Source: Chitinophagaceae bacterium (lineage in GTDB: Bacteria; Bacteroidota; Bacteroidia; Chitinophagales; Chitinophagaceae). From it: 34,100 bases of DNA. Positions 24,435-31,750 of the stretch are shown here, piece by piece. Under the pieces are notes generated by a model. The model searched no databases. It worked only from the letters and a program-made list of their open reading frames with translations, and had not been told where the DNA came from. Location: contig CANBSW010000034.1 in the NCBI GenBank assembly GCA_947372235.1, forward strand, positions 1 through 34,100, read 5' to 3'. Both the position numbers and the translations under genes were made by a program. The first letter of the stretch is position 1; the number at the start of each line of letters is the position of its first letter.

Positions 24435-27062
24435 ATGACAGCAGAGCAACAGAGGCTAAAAGTAAATGCAACAAAGAAGATTCCTTTAGAACAGTGGGGG
24501 CCCTATTTATCAGAAAGACAATGGGGTACTGTTCGCGAAGATTACAGTGAAAATGGGGATGCGTGGAATTATGTTCCTTTTAATCATTCTCATTCCCGGG
24601 CCTACCGTTGGGGAGAAGACGGCTTGGGCGGGATCTCCGATTTTTTTGGCAATCTCTGTTTTGCCATTTCACTCTGGAACGGGAAGGATGCTATTTTAAA
24701 AGAACGATTATTTGGACTTGGAAATAATGAAGGCAACCATGGAGAAGATGTAAAGGAGTTATATTATTATTTAGACAATGTGCCTTCGCATTATTACATG
24801 AAGATGTTGTACAAGTATCCGCAACAGAAATTTCCTTATGAAGAGCTGATCAGTAAAAACAAAAAACGAAGTAAGCAGGAAACGGAATATGAAATCTTAG
24901 ACACCGGCATTTTTGATAACAACGAATATTTTGATGTTTACATTACCTATGCCAAGATCAATAAAAAAGATATTGGTATTAAAATAGAGATTGTAAACCG
25001 TGGTACCAAAGCGGCACCCATTACGGTTTTACCAACACTCTGGTTCTTTAACCGCTGGCAATCGCGCGGTGCTGATAAAAAACCTTTTATCAAAGCCTTC
25101 GATAAGGAGAATAAGGTAAAAGCGGTACATGAAAGAATGGGCGCCTATTATCTCTACTACCAAAAACCGGATGATGTTTTTTTTACTGAGAACGAAACCA
25201 ATACCGAAAAATTATTCGGGAAAAAGAATGAATCTGTGTTTGTGAAAGATGCTTTTCATGATGCCGTCATTCAAAATAAAAACATACCGGCACTGCGTGA
25301 GAAAAAAAGCGGAACCAAATTTTCTCCTGTTTACAAATGCAATATTGCCGGTGGCGAAACCAAAACCATTCTGCTTCGTTTGAGTGATGTGATCATGGAA
25401 TCGCCTTTCACCAAAGGGTTTACGGATATTTTTGAACAAAGAAAACAGGAAGCCACCGAATTCTACGATGAAACCCTGCCACTAAATATTTCTGATGATC
25501 AGAAAAATATTCAACGTCAGGCACTGGCCGGTTTACTTTGGAGTAAGCAATATTATTATTATGATATTGAACGCTGGTTAACTGAGCCGGATGGCATTGC
25601 GCATGTTGGAGAAGAGCGTAACAAAGGCCGTAACCATGACTGGTTACATCTGAAAAATCAGGACATTATTTTAATGCCCGATAAATGGGAATATCCCTGG
25701 TATGCTGCGTGGGACCTTGCTTTTCATTGTGTTCCCATGGCAATGATCGATCCAACATTTGCCAAACACCAGATCTCACTGGTAATGCGCGAATGGTATA
25801 TGAAACCCGATGGGCAATTACCTGCTTACGAATGGAATTTCAGTGACGTAAATCCACCGGTGCATGCATGGTCGGCATTACAGGTTTATCAGATCGAAAA
25901 AAACAAAACCGGAAAGGGCGATATCAGTTTTCTGAAAAAAGTATTTCATAAACTCATCATCAATTTTACCTGGTGGATCAACCGTAAAGACCCTAATGGC
26001 AACAATATCTTTGAAGGGGGGTTTTTAGGATTGGATAATATTGGCGTATTCAACCGCAGCATCCAATTACACAGCGAAGCAAAACTGGAGCAGGCCGATG
26101 GTACCAGCTGGATGGGAATGTATGCATTGAACCTGATGGATATGGCTATTGAAATTGCCATGGAAGATGATGCATTTGAAGACAGTGCCACCAAATTCTT
26201 TGAACATTTTGTACTAATAGCCGAAGCCCTTAACCAGCTTGGCATGTGGAATGAAGAGGACCAGTTCTTTTATGATAAACTGGGTCTGCCCGATAATACC
26301 ACATTGCAATTGCGCATTCAATCGATCGTGGGTTTAACATCCTTGTTTGCGGTATCGGTGATCAATAAAAAAGTATTGAATAAACTGCAGGACTTTACCA
26401 AACGCATCAGTTGGTTTGAGCAATACCGCATTAAGAATAAAAAATTCTGGCCAAATGAAGAAGTAGCAGATGAAGACCTGATCCTCATCTCTCTCATCCC
26501 AAAAAATAAACTAACGGCTTTATTAAAAAGGTTATTGAGTGAAACAGAATTTTTATCGGAAGGGGGTATCAGGGCCTTATCTAAATACCACGAAAAAAAT
26601 CCTTATTCAGTAACCATCGAAGGCCATTTATATTCCATTCAATATGATCCGGGCGATTCTACTTCTGATTTTTTTGGCGGTAACAGCAACTGGCGCGGAC
26701 CCGTATGGATGCCCATCAATTATCTCATCATTAAAAGCATCAAAAAATTTGGAGAGTTTTACGGGCCTTCATTCAGTATTGAATACCCAACCGGTTCGGG
26801 TATTTATATGGAGCTGGGCCAAATAGCCAGTGAATTATCCAAACGTGTGATCAGTTTATTTGAACTGGATGAGAATAACCACCGCAAACTACATGGTGAT
26901 GAGAATGGATTTTACAGCAAACCAGAGAACAAAGACCTTGTTCTGTTCTATGAATATTTCCATGGTGATAATGGAAGCGGCCTCGGCGCCAGTCACCAAA
27001 GCGGCTGGACAAGTTTGATTGCCCAGCTGATTGGGGATACAACTACAACGATTGAGGAATAG
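24435..27062 (+). CDS. Cytoplasmic GH63/MGH1-like glucosidase
   Basis: An 875-residue protein without a signal peptide, so probably cytoplasmic. The start MTAEQQRLK is followed by WGPYLSERQWGTVREDYSENG and FNHSHSRAYRWGEDGLGG, the conserved opening of bacterial MGH1-like glucosidases. The (alpha/alpha)6 barrel carries GRNHDWLHLKNQD, WEYPWYAAWDLAFHCVPM (candidate acid Asp in AAWDLAFH), GPVWMPINYLIIKS, and a late FYEYFHGDNGSGLGASHQSG with a candidate base Glu. These match the two acidic positions of GH63 enzymes such as YgjK. It likely hydrolyses a glucoside (glucosylglycerate or an alpha-glucan fragment are possibilities, not established). It is transcribed alone and ends at palindrome E. Confidence 0.82.
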   Translation: MTAEQQRLKVNATKKIPLEQWGPYLSERQWGTVREDYSENGDAWNYVPFNHSHSRAYRWGEDGLGGISDFFGNLCFAISLWNGKDAILKERLFGLGNNEGNHGEDVKELYYYLDNVPSHYYMKMLYKYPQQKFPYEELISKNKKRSKQETEYEILDTGIFDNNEYFDVYITYAKINKKDIGIKIEIVNRGTKAAPITVLPTLWFFNRWQSRGADKKPFIKAFDKENKVKAVHERMGAYYLYYQKPDDVFFTENETNTEKLFGKKNESVFVKDAFHDAVIQNKNIPALREKKSGTKFSPVYKCNIAGGETKTILLRLSDVIMESPFTKGFTDIFEQRKQEATEFYDETLPLNISDDQKNIQRQALAGLLWSKQYYYYDIERWLTEPDGIAHVGEERNKGRNHDWLHLKNQDIILMPDKWEYPWYAAWDLAFHCVPMAMIDPTFAKHQISLVMREWYMKPDGQLPAYEWNFSDVNPPVHAWSALQVYQIEKNKTGKGDISFLKKVFHKLIINFTWWINRKDPNGNNIFEGGFLGLDNIGVFNRSIQLHSEAKLEQADGTSWMGMYALNLMDMAIEIAMEDDAFEDSATKFFEHFVLIAEALNQLGMWNEEDQFFYDKLGLPDNTTLQLRIQSIVGLTSLFAVSVINKKVLNKLQDFTKRISWFEQYRIKNKKFWPNEEVADEDLILISLIPKNKLTALLKRLLSETEFLSEGGIRALSKYHEKNPYSVTIEGHLYSIQYDPGDSTSDFFGGNSNWRGPVWMPINYLIIKSIKKFGEFYGPSFSIEYPTGSGIYMELGQIASELSKRVISLFELDENNHRKLHGDENGFYSKPENKDLVLFYEYFHGDNGSGLGASHQSGWTSLIAQLIGDTTTTIEE

Positions 27063-27148
27063 TGAATGGGCAATGGTGAATGGTGAATAGGGTGAATAGG
27101 TATAATGACTATTTCATCCAAATTCACCATTCACCATTGCCCATTCAC
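27062..27148. repeat. Perfect 27-bp inverted repeat (family E) at the 3' end of the glucosidase gene
   Basis: Arms 27062-27088 and 27122-27148 are perfectly complementary, built of GGTGAATGG units (GTGAATGGGCAATGG on the left). The 33-base loop repeats GGTGAATAGG once more. It starts at the last base of the stop codon, so it could fold in the mRNA as a terminator-like or stability hairpin. Only one copy is in the window. Confidence 0.9.
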
Positions 27149-27200
27149 ACCCTTACAACCCGGCTTTTATACCCCTTAACCCCCTCATTCTCAGATAAAC

Positions 27201-27214
27201 ATGACCAAAATCAT
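27201..27214. promoter_or_regulatory. Putative Crp/Fnr-type operator, site 3 (ATGA-CCAAAA-TCAT)
   Basis: A perfect palindrome preceded by C. Its first base is 58 bases before a perfect -7 box, almost the spacing at site 1 (59). Its centre is near -63 relative to the predicted transcription start, the usual place of a class-I Crp/Fnr activator site. Confidence 0.58.
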
Positions 27215-27258
27215 TTCGCGGGCTGACGAAGGTTATAAACCCGGGTATCCGGACAAAA

Positions 27259-27266
27259 TAAATTTG
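27259..27266 (+). promoter_or_regulatory. Perfect Bacteroidota -7 box (TAAATTTG)
   Basis: TAAATTTG fits TAnnTTTG exactly. No TTG/TTTG is found at the usual -33 distance, consistent with dependence on an activator bound at 27201-27214. Transcription would begin within a few bases of 27272, leaving a leader of under ten bases before the ATG at 27278. Confidence 0.55.
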
Positions 27267-27277
27267 TAAAAAGGATA

Positions 27278-27703
27278 ATGGTGTTTTTAAAACCTAGAAA
27301 AAAAGAGCCGTTGGTGCTAAACTCCGATTCACTTGTGGATCAGTTCAGGCATGAGAATGATACCTGGAAGCGGGTGCTCAGCTTTTTGACGGAAGAGAAC
27401 GTGATCCTTAAGAACCGTCTTTCTGAAATTTTACAGAGTAAGGAAGAATGCAATAATGACTTTCTGGAACAGGTAGAATATTTTCAAAATAATTTTCTGA
27501 AACAGGATGAGATCATTGGTTTTTTGAGGATGGAAGTAAGCGAGCAAACGTTTTTACTTGTTGAATCACTGATGAATAATCCGGAAGAATTAAAGCAGGT
27601 TCAAAAGAAACAAAAGCAACTTCGAGAAGAATTGGAAAATGCAGAACGCAATTTCAATAAACTCAAATTCGAGTTTAATAATTACCTCAGTCAGGCATTA
27701 TAA
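27278..27703 (+). CDS. Small cytoplasmic coiled-coil protein of unknown function
   Basis: A 141-residue protein with no signal peptide or membrane segment. From about residue 20 it is nearly all charged helix with heptad-like spacing: FLTEENVILKNRLSEILQSK in the first half, and LKQVQKKQKQLREELENAER up to FEFNNYLSQAL in the second. This predicts a long coiled-coil dimer. One Cys only (EECNN); no metal or nucleotide motif. I recognise no family. Its promoter region carries the palindrome shared with the respiratory operon and polyferredoxin gene, so it may serve the same physiological state, for example as a scaffold. It is monocistronic and convergent with the regulator gene, separated by repeat A2. 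Confidence 0.8.
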   Translation: MVFLKPRKKEPLVLNSDSLVDQFRHENDTWKRVLSFLTEENVILKNRLSEILQSKEECNNDFLEQVEYFQNNFLKQDEIIGFLRMEVSEQTFLLVESLMNNPEELKQVQKKQKQLREELENAERNFNKLKFEFNNYLSQAL

Positions 27704-27710
27704 AAAATTA

Positions 27711-27800
27711 AAACACATAGAAACATAGGTTAAAGCCAAGGGCATATAGAACGATTACTATGTGAACTTTGTATTAACCTATGACCCTATGTGTTTCAAA
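27711..27800. repeat. Palindromic repeat family A, copy 2, between convergent genes
   Basis: AAACACATAG on the left and CTATGTGTTTCAAA on the right are inverted ends; the inner CATAGGTTAAAGCCAAGG and TTAACCTATG form a second pair. It exactly fills the gap between the stop codons of the coiled-coil gene and the convergent regulator gene, where it may serve as a bidirectional terminator. Confidence 0.9.
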
Positions 27801-27805
27801 AAAAA

Positions 27806-28864
27806 TTAATTAATCAGCTGCTCCAGCTTAGGGATATTCAACAGGGTAATACCACCATCTTTTATCTCAATCAGTTTTTCGCTTTTAAAATCGCTTAAGG
27901 TGCGTATCAATGATTCTGTGGCAGCGCCGGCAATGGTAGCAAGGTTTTCGCGGCTGATATCAATAGAAAATTTTTCGTTGTTACCGGTATTGTATTTATG
28001 ATAGATCATCAGCAGCGCATCGGCTACTTTTTTACGGAGAGAGTTGTAGGCAAGGCCTAATAATTGTTTTTCTTTATCTGCAATATTTTTAGCAAGGATC
28101 TGGATGAATTTCTTGCTTACTTCCTTATTGTTATTGATCAGTTGTTCAAATTCTTCCTTGGGAATGATGGCCAGTTCAGTTTCTTCAATAGCTTCGGCAG
28201 ATTCTTTGTGATTGGTGTTTTCGAGCATGGCCAGATAACCCAGAAAATCTCCTTCGGCATAAAGATCAATTACCAGTTCCTTTCCATCATCGTTTGTTTT
28301 AAAGGTCTTTACCTTGCCTCTTAATATATAATATAGGTTGGTAGACCGGTTTCCTTCAGAATAAATGATCTGTTTCTTTTTAAAAGCATTTGTATTGCGT
28401 CCACTGGCCAGCTCTTCGAGGAGCTGTGTTCCGCTGGCTGTTTTGATCAGTTCTTTAAAGCCATCCATCCCCCCTTTAAATTCTTCTTTTAATAAAGCCA
28501 CTTTTTTCAAACGGCCTTCAACGGCTTTCAGTAGTTCAGTGCCATCAAATGGTTTGGTTATATAATCATCGGCACCTAATTCCATCCCTCTTCTAAAATC
28601 TGAGCGCTCTGTTTTAGCGGTTAAAAAAATAAAAGGGGTGTTTTGTGTTGTTGGATTGTTTTGTAGCATGTGTAAAACACCATATCCATCCAATACTGGC
28701 ATCATAATATCACAGATGATCAGATCGGGGTTCTCCTGCAGCGCCGATTCTACTCCCAGTTTGCCATTGGCGGCAGTAAATACCTCGTAATTGGCCAATT
28801 CCAATATTTCGGCGGTATTATCGCGTATGTCGTCATTATCTTCTATCAGCAAAATCTTTTTCAT
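27806..28864 (-). CDS. Response regulator with fused Crp/Fnr-type sensor and HTH domains
   Basis: A 352-residue cytoplasmic regulator. Residues 1-120 are a receiver domain (LLIEDNDD acidic pair, phospho-acceptor D52 in LIICDIMMP, FLTAKTE, ITKPFDG). After a short linker, residues ~150-265 form a cNMP-binding-type beta barrel (IIYSEGNRSTNLYYILRGKV, GDFLGYLAML). Residues ~290-350 form a Crp winged helix (DISRENLATIAGAATE then SLIRTLSDFKSEKLI). The recognition helix has E and R in the FNR-like E-x-x-x-R spacing, which in this family reads the GA of a TGA half-site. There is no N-terminal Cys set for an FNR-type [4Fe-4S] cluster. The kinase gene lies upstream on the same strand, 226 bases away, so the two probably form a two-component pair. 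It is the best local candidate to bind the CATGA-N6-TCAT sites; this is inference. Confidence 0.9.
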   Translation of the reverse strand: MKKILLIEDNDDIRDNTAEILELANYEVFTAANGKLGVESALQENPDLIICDIMMPVLDGYGVLHMLQNNPTTQNTPFIFLTAKTERSDFRRGMELGADDYITKPFDGTELLKAVEGRLKKVALLKEEFKGGMDGFKELIKTASGTQLLEELASGRNTNAFKKKQIIYSEGNRSTNLYYILRGKVKTFKTNDDGKELVIDLYAEGDFLGYLAMLENTNHKESAEAIEETELAIIPKEEFEQLINNNKEVSKKFIQILAKNIADKEKQLLGLAYNSLRKKVADALLMIYHKYNTGNNEKFSIDISRENLATIAGAATESLIRTLSDFKSEKLIEIKDGGITLLNIPKLEQLIN

Positions 28865-28960
28865 GGTGTTGGTTTATCCGGCATTTAAAATAAAATTAAT
28901 GCTTTGTGCTGTAAAAAAGTTTTGTGTGTTGATAAAATCTGGGGGGAGGGCTGATTATGC

Positions 28961-29056
28961 ATTTAACCGCAAAGATTCGAAGACGCAAAGTAACACAAAG
29001 ATTTTCCCGATAATTTACCCCGCCATCCTCAGCGCCCGGCGTCTTTGCGGTTAAAT
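28961..29056. repeat. Palindromic repeat family C
   Basis: ATTTAACCGCAAAGA (28961-28975) and TCTTTGCGGTTAAAT (29042-29056) are perfect 15-bp inverted ends, with an internal GACGCAAAG direct sub-repeat. The type resembles the ACCGCAAAGACGCAAAG repeats dispersed in many bacterial genomes (from memory). It separates the kinase gene from the regulator gene. Confidence 0.88.
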
Positions 29057-29090
29057 AATACTATTTAGAAAAAACACCGTTTGTAAAACC

Positions 29091-30710
29091 TTATTCATTC
29101 ACCAGATCAAACTGTAAAATAAACTCAGTACCCTTTTCCAGTTCACTTTCGCAGGATACTTTTCCGTTCATGAGTTCTGCATATTTCTGAACAATGTGAA
29201 GCCCGAGGCCGGTTCCCTGTATGGCGGTTACATTGGTACCCCGGAAAAAACGTTCAAACAAATGTTGCTGGTCTTCTTTTCCAATACCCAGTCCCTCATC
29301 TTTTACCCTGAATTCCAATCCGTTTGCAGAACTGCTGGTTTGAATCGTAATAGTAGAATTTTCTGGAGAAAATTTAATGGCATTTGATAAAAGGTTCATG
29401 GCAATATGTTTCAGCAGTGACGGATCGAGCCAGATTTTTTCTGCTCCGATATGCTGATATACCATTTGCTGCCCCTTTTTCAATATCGTACTCAATTCGT
29501 TAATGATGCTTTTAATATGATCATTGATATTAAAATTCGTGAATTTTGCCGCGATCTTTCCTTCTTCAATTTTGCCAACACTTAAAAAATCGTTCAATAT
29601 ATCGGTAAGTGTGGTTACGGCAGAAACCACCCGATCAATGTGCTTTTCACGTTTGAGCTGGTCTTCTGTTTTAGTATATTTCTGTAACAGATAAATGGAT
29701 GACAGAATGGTACTCAACGGCGTACGAAACTCATGCGATGCCATTGAAACAAAACGGGATTTCAGTTCATTCAGTTCTTTTTCTTTTTCAAGTGATTTTC
29801 TGAGTTCGGCTTCTACTTCCTCCGTTTCTTCAATCTGTTTTTCCAGTTTGGTAATCGTAAGTGCGAGTTCGTCTGTTCTTTCCACTACTTTCTGCTCCAG
29901 TTCCGCATTTAGCTTTTTAATTTCTTCTTCGGCTTTTTTACGAATAGTAATATCATTGATGAAAGCGATCACAAAGGTCTCATCATCAGCCTTATACATA
30001 CCCAGACTTACTTCTACCGGAAATTCTGTACCATCTTTTTTAATTGCAAACAGGTCCATTCCAATACCCATGGGCCTGTTTTCCTGATTGGCATAATAGC
30101 GTTGCTGGTGGCCATGGTGCCTTTCATGAAAACGGGAAGGAATAAAGGTTTCAATTCGCTTTCCCTTTACTTCAGAAAAATCATATTCAAATAACTGTAT
30201 CGCAAAAGGGTTCATTAAAACGATCTCCTGCTTTTGGTTTACAATGATCACTCCAATTGAAGCGTGGTCAAGTAGGGCACCAAATCGTTTCTTTTCGTTC
30301 TCCAGTCTTTCTTCTGCTTTTTTGGCCCGGTCAATTTCAACAATTTGTACCAGTAAATAATCAGTGCTTTTGGTTTTAAAATGGTTTAACTGCAAATACC
30401 CCCAAAACGATTTGCCATCTTTCTTTACAAATTCTTCTTCTACTGAAAAAAAACCTTTTTCGCCTATTCCTTTGTTCAGTTCATTGAGGGTAAAGGACTG
30501 CTGAGATTTTTTACGAAGAGATGGGGCATGTACGCCAATCATTTCCAGTGGTTTCTCATACCCAAACAAGACGGCACCCATATCGTTTACAAAAACAAAT
30601 TTCCGGTCATCTTCACGCACCACGCCAATAAAATCAAAAGTGCTTTTTGAGATTACGTTTAACAGCGCTTCCTGAAACCCGGGAGCATTATGTAAAAAGG
30701 ACTGAGGCAT
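29091..30710 (-). CDS. Cytoplasmic PAS-PAS sensor histidine kinase
   Basis: A 539-residue protein without membrane segments, so it senses an internal signal. A first PAS domain covers residues ~10-130 (KFVFVNDMGAVLFGYEKPLE) and a second ~140-262 (EIVLMNPFAIQLFEYDFSEV, then RFHERHHGHQQRYYANQ and KKDGTEFPVEVSLG). A coiled-coil linker (~262-320) leads to HisKA with H326 in MASHEFRTPLS, then the ATPase domain with N-box NLLSNAIKFS, G1 DEGLGIG, F-box LFERFFRG and G2 GTGLGLHI. All catalytic motifs are intact. The PAS ligand cannot be told from sequence. Its likely partner is the receiver-Crp regulator encoded downstream on the same strand, with repeat C between them. Confidence 0.92.
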   Translation of the reverse strand: MPQSFLHNAPGFQEALLNVISKSTFDFIGVVREDDRKFVFVNDMGAVLFGYEKPLEMIGVHAPSLRKKSQQSFTLNELNKGIGEKGFFSVEEEFVKKDGKSFWGYLQLNHFKTKSTDYLLVQIVEIDRAKKAEERLENEKKRFGALLDHASIGVIIVNQKQEIVLMNPFAIQLFEYDFSEVKGKRIETFIPSRFHERHHGHQQRYYANQENRPMGIGMDLFAIKKDGTEFPVEVSLGMYKADDETFVIAFINDITIRKKAEEEIKKLNAELEQKVVERTDELALTITKLEKQIEETEEVEAELRKSLEKEKELNELKSRFVSMASHEFRTPLSTILSSIYLLQKYTKTEDQLKREKHIDRVVSAVTTLTDILNDFLSVGKIEEGKIAAKFTNFNINDHIKSIINELSTILKKGQQMVYQHIGAEKIWLDPSLLKHIAMNLLSNAIKFSPENSTITIQTSSSANGLEFRVKDEGLGIGKEDQQHLFERFFRGTNVTAIQGTGLGLHIVQKYAELMNGKVSCESELEKGTEFILQFDLVNE

Positions 30711-30818
30711 GTTGGAATCTTAAATCATGCGTAAATTAATTTAATATGTTGGATTAGGGAGAGGTTTCCTTTGGATTTGTTACCGTTTAACATGTTAAAT
30801 GAGTTGAAATTCGTTTTA

Positions 30819-30849
30819 GCCACAGATGCACAGATTTTCACAGATAAAT
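30819..30849. repeat. Family D repeat, single arm
   Basis: GCCACAGATGCACAGATTTT with CACAGATAAAT is made of spaced CACAGAT units and resembles the left arm of the nearby palindrome at 30921. No matching right arm follows, so it looks like a truncated copy. Confidence 0.65.
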
Positions 30850-30920
30850 CAGAATAAGTAACCATGAAATTTTGTTTAGGTTAGTTGGTGGTGTATCGGT
30901 TTGAAAATATATGCAACGCA

Positions 30921-30981
30921 ATTATTTAGCCGCAGATTCGCAGATTTACACCTATAATCTGCGAATCTGCGGCTAAATAAT
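30921..30981. repeat. Perfect 26-bp inverted repeat (family D)
   Basis: Arms 30921-30946 and 30956-30981 are perfectly complementary around the 9-base loop TACACCTAT. The core is TTTAGCCGCAGATTCGCAG. The perfect match suggests recent spread or active maintenance. It is single in this form here, with a half copy at 30819. Confidence 0.93.
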
Positions 30982-31153
30982 CATTTTAAATTAAGGCCTC
31001 ACTAAAACTATTAACCTGATTTATTTTGCAGACATACTTTTGTCTGAGCATTTGTAGCAAAAAAAAAACTTGAAATATTTCTGCAGGCGTCTATTAAAAA
31101 GAAAGTCGGATTTTTCCTACCTTCCCTTCTTAACCGGCAATAAGCATAGCTGT

Positions 31154-31573
31154 ATGACCAAACAGGAACTCTTACACGAATTACTACACGAAACCCTTAT
31201 TGCCCTGCAACCATCAGGTATTCATGGGATTGGCGTTTTTGCCATCTGTGATATTCCAAAAGGTTTCAGGCAGCTGTTCTCTAAAAACAATACCGGGTGG
31301 ATTGAATTAAGTTTTGCAGAAACTGAACAATTGCCCCTTCCTGTAAAAGAATTGATTGAAACCTATTACTTATATGATGCGGAAAAATATTTTATCCCCG
31401 ATCATGGATGTAAAGTAATGGATATGGCCAATTACCTCAATCATTCTAGCACACCCAATATTATTTCTGTGAATGATGGCGAATATTTTGAAACCATTCG
31501 CGAAATTAAAAAAGGGGAAGAGTTGCTGGTGAATTATGGGGAGATTGTTGATGGAGTGGAAGAGTATCGATAA
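31154..31573 (+). CDS. SET-domain protein, putative lysine methyltransferase
   Basis: The ATG at 31154 (MTKQELLHELLHET) gives 139 residues. It carries the SET landmarks in order: GIHGIGVFAICDIPKG (first SAM-binding loop), a compact middle, MANYLNHSSTPNI (the NHS core that binds SAM), and IKKGEELLVNYGEIVDGVEE (the E-L-x3-Y tail with catalytic Tyr). The post-SET cysteines of many eukaryotic enzymes are absent, as is usual for short bacterial members. It should be a cytoplasmic SAM-dependent protein methyltransferase, target unknown. It is monocistronic and followed by repeat A3. Confidence 0.85.
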   Translation: MTKQELLHELLHETLIALQPSGIHGIGVFAICDIPKGFRQLFSKNNTGWIELSFAETEQLPLPVKELIETYYLYDAEKYFIPDHGCKVMDMANYLNHSSTPNIISVNDGEYFETIREIKKGEELLVNYGEIVDGVEEYR

Positions 31574-31578
31574 TGTTT

Positions 31579-31674
31579 TTTTGAAACACATAGGGTCATA
31601 GGTCAAAGCCAAGGGCAGATAGAATGAATACTATGTGACTTTTTGCTTAACCTATGTCCCTATGTGTTTCAAAA
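31579..31674. repeat. Palindromic repeat family A, copy 3 (best-preserved ends)
   Basis: TTTTGAAACACATAGGG and CCCTATGTGTTTCAAAA are perfect 17-bp inverted ends. The interior (CATAGGTCAAAGCCAAGGGC, then TACTATGTGACTTTTT and TTAACCTATG) aligns with copies at 8885 and 27711. It starts six bases after the SET-gene stop codon. Confidence 0.92.
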
Positions 31675-31750
31675 CTCGCTTCAATATAAACCCTGATCCC
31701 ATGTCTTAGCAGAACAAAGAATCCTTACCTTTAAAACAACATCTGCTAAT

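Larger units (their letters stand above)
30711..31153. other. Divergent intergenic region with family D repeats
   Basis: This 443-base gap between the kinase gene and the SET-domain gene contains two related repeats (30819-30849 and 30921-30981). No convincing extra gene is seen; an in-frame TTG at 31070 would extend the SET protein by 28 residues but gives an unlikely, Arg/Lys-rich leader. I see no strong -7 box. Confidence 0.5.

Noticed and set aside
30060-30130. FixL-like haem PAS in the kinase (RHHGHQQRY aligns ungapped with SRHDGYISRY, including the haem His at H198)
   Set aside because: The Arg that contacts oxygen in FixL is Met here, and the RHxxH...RPMG pattern is common in PAS domains with no haem, so a haem sensor cannot be claimed from sequence.
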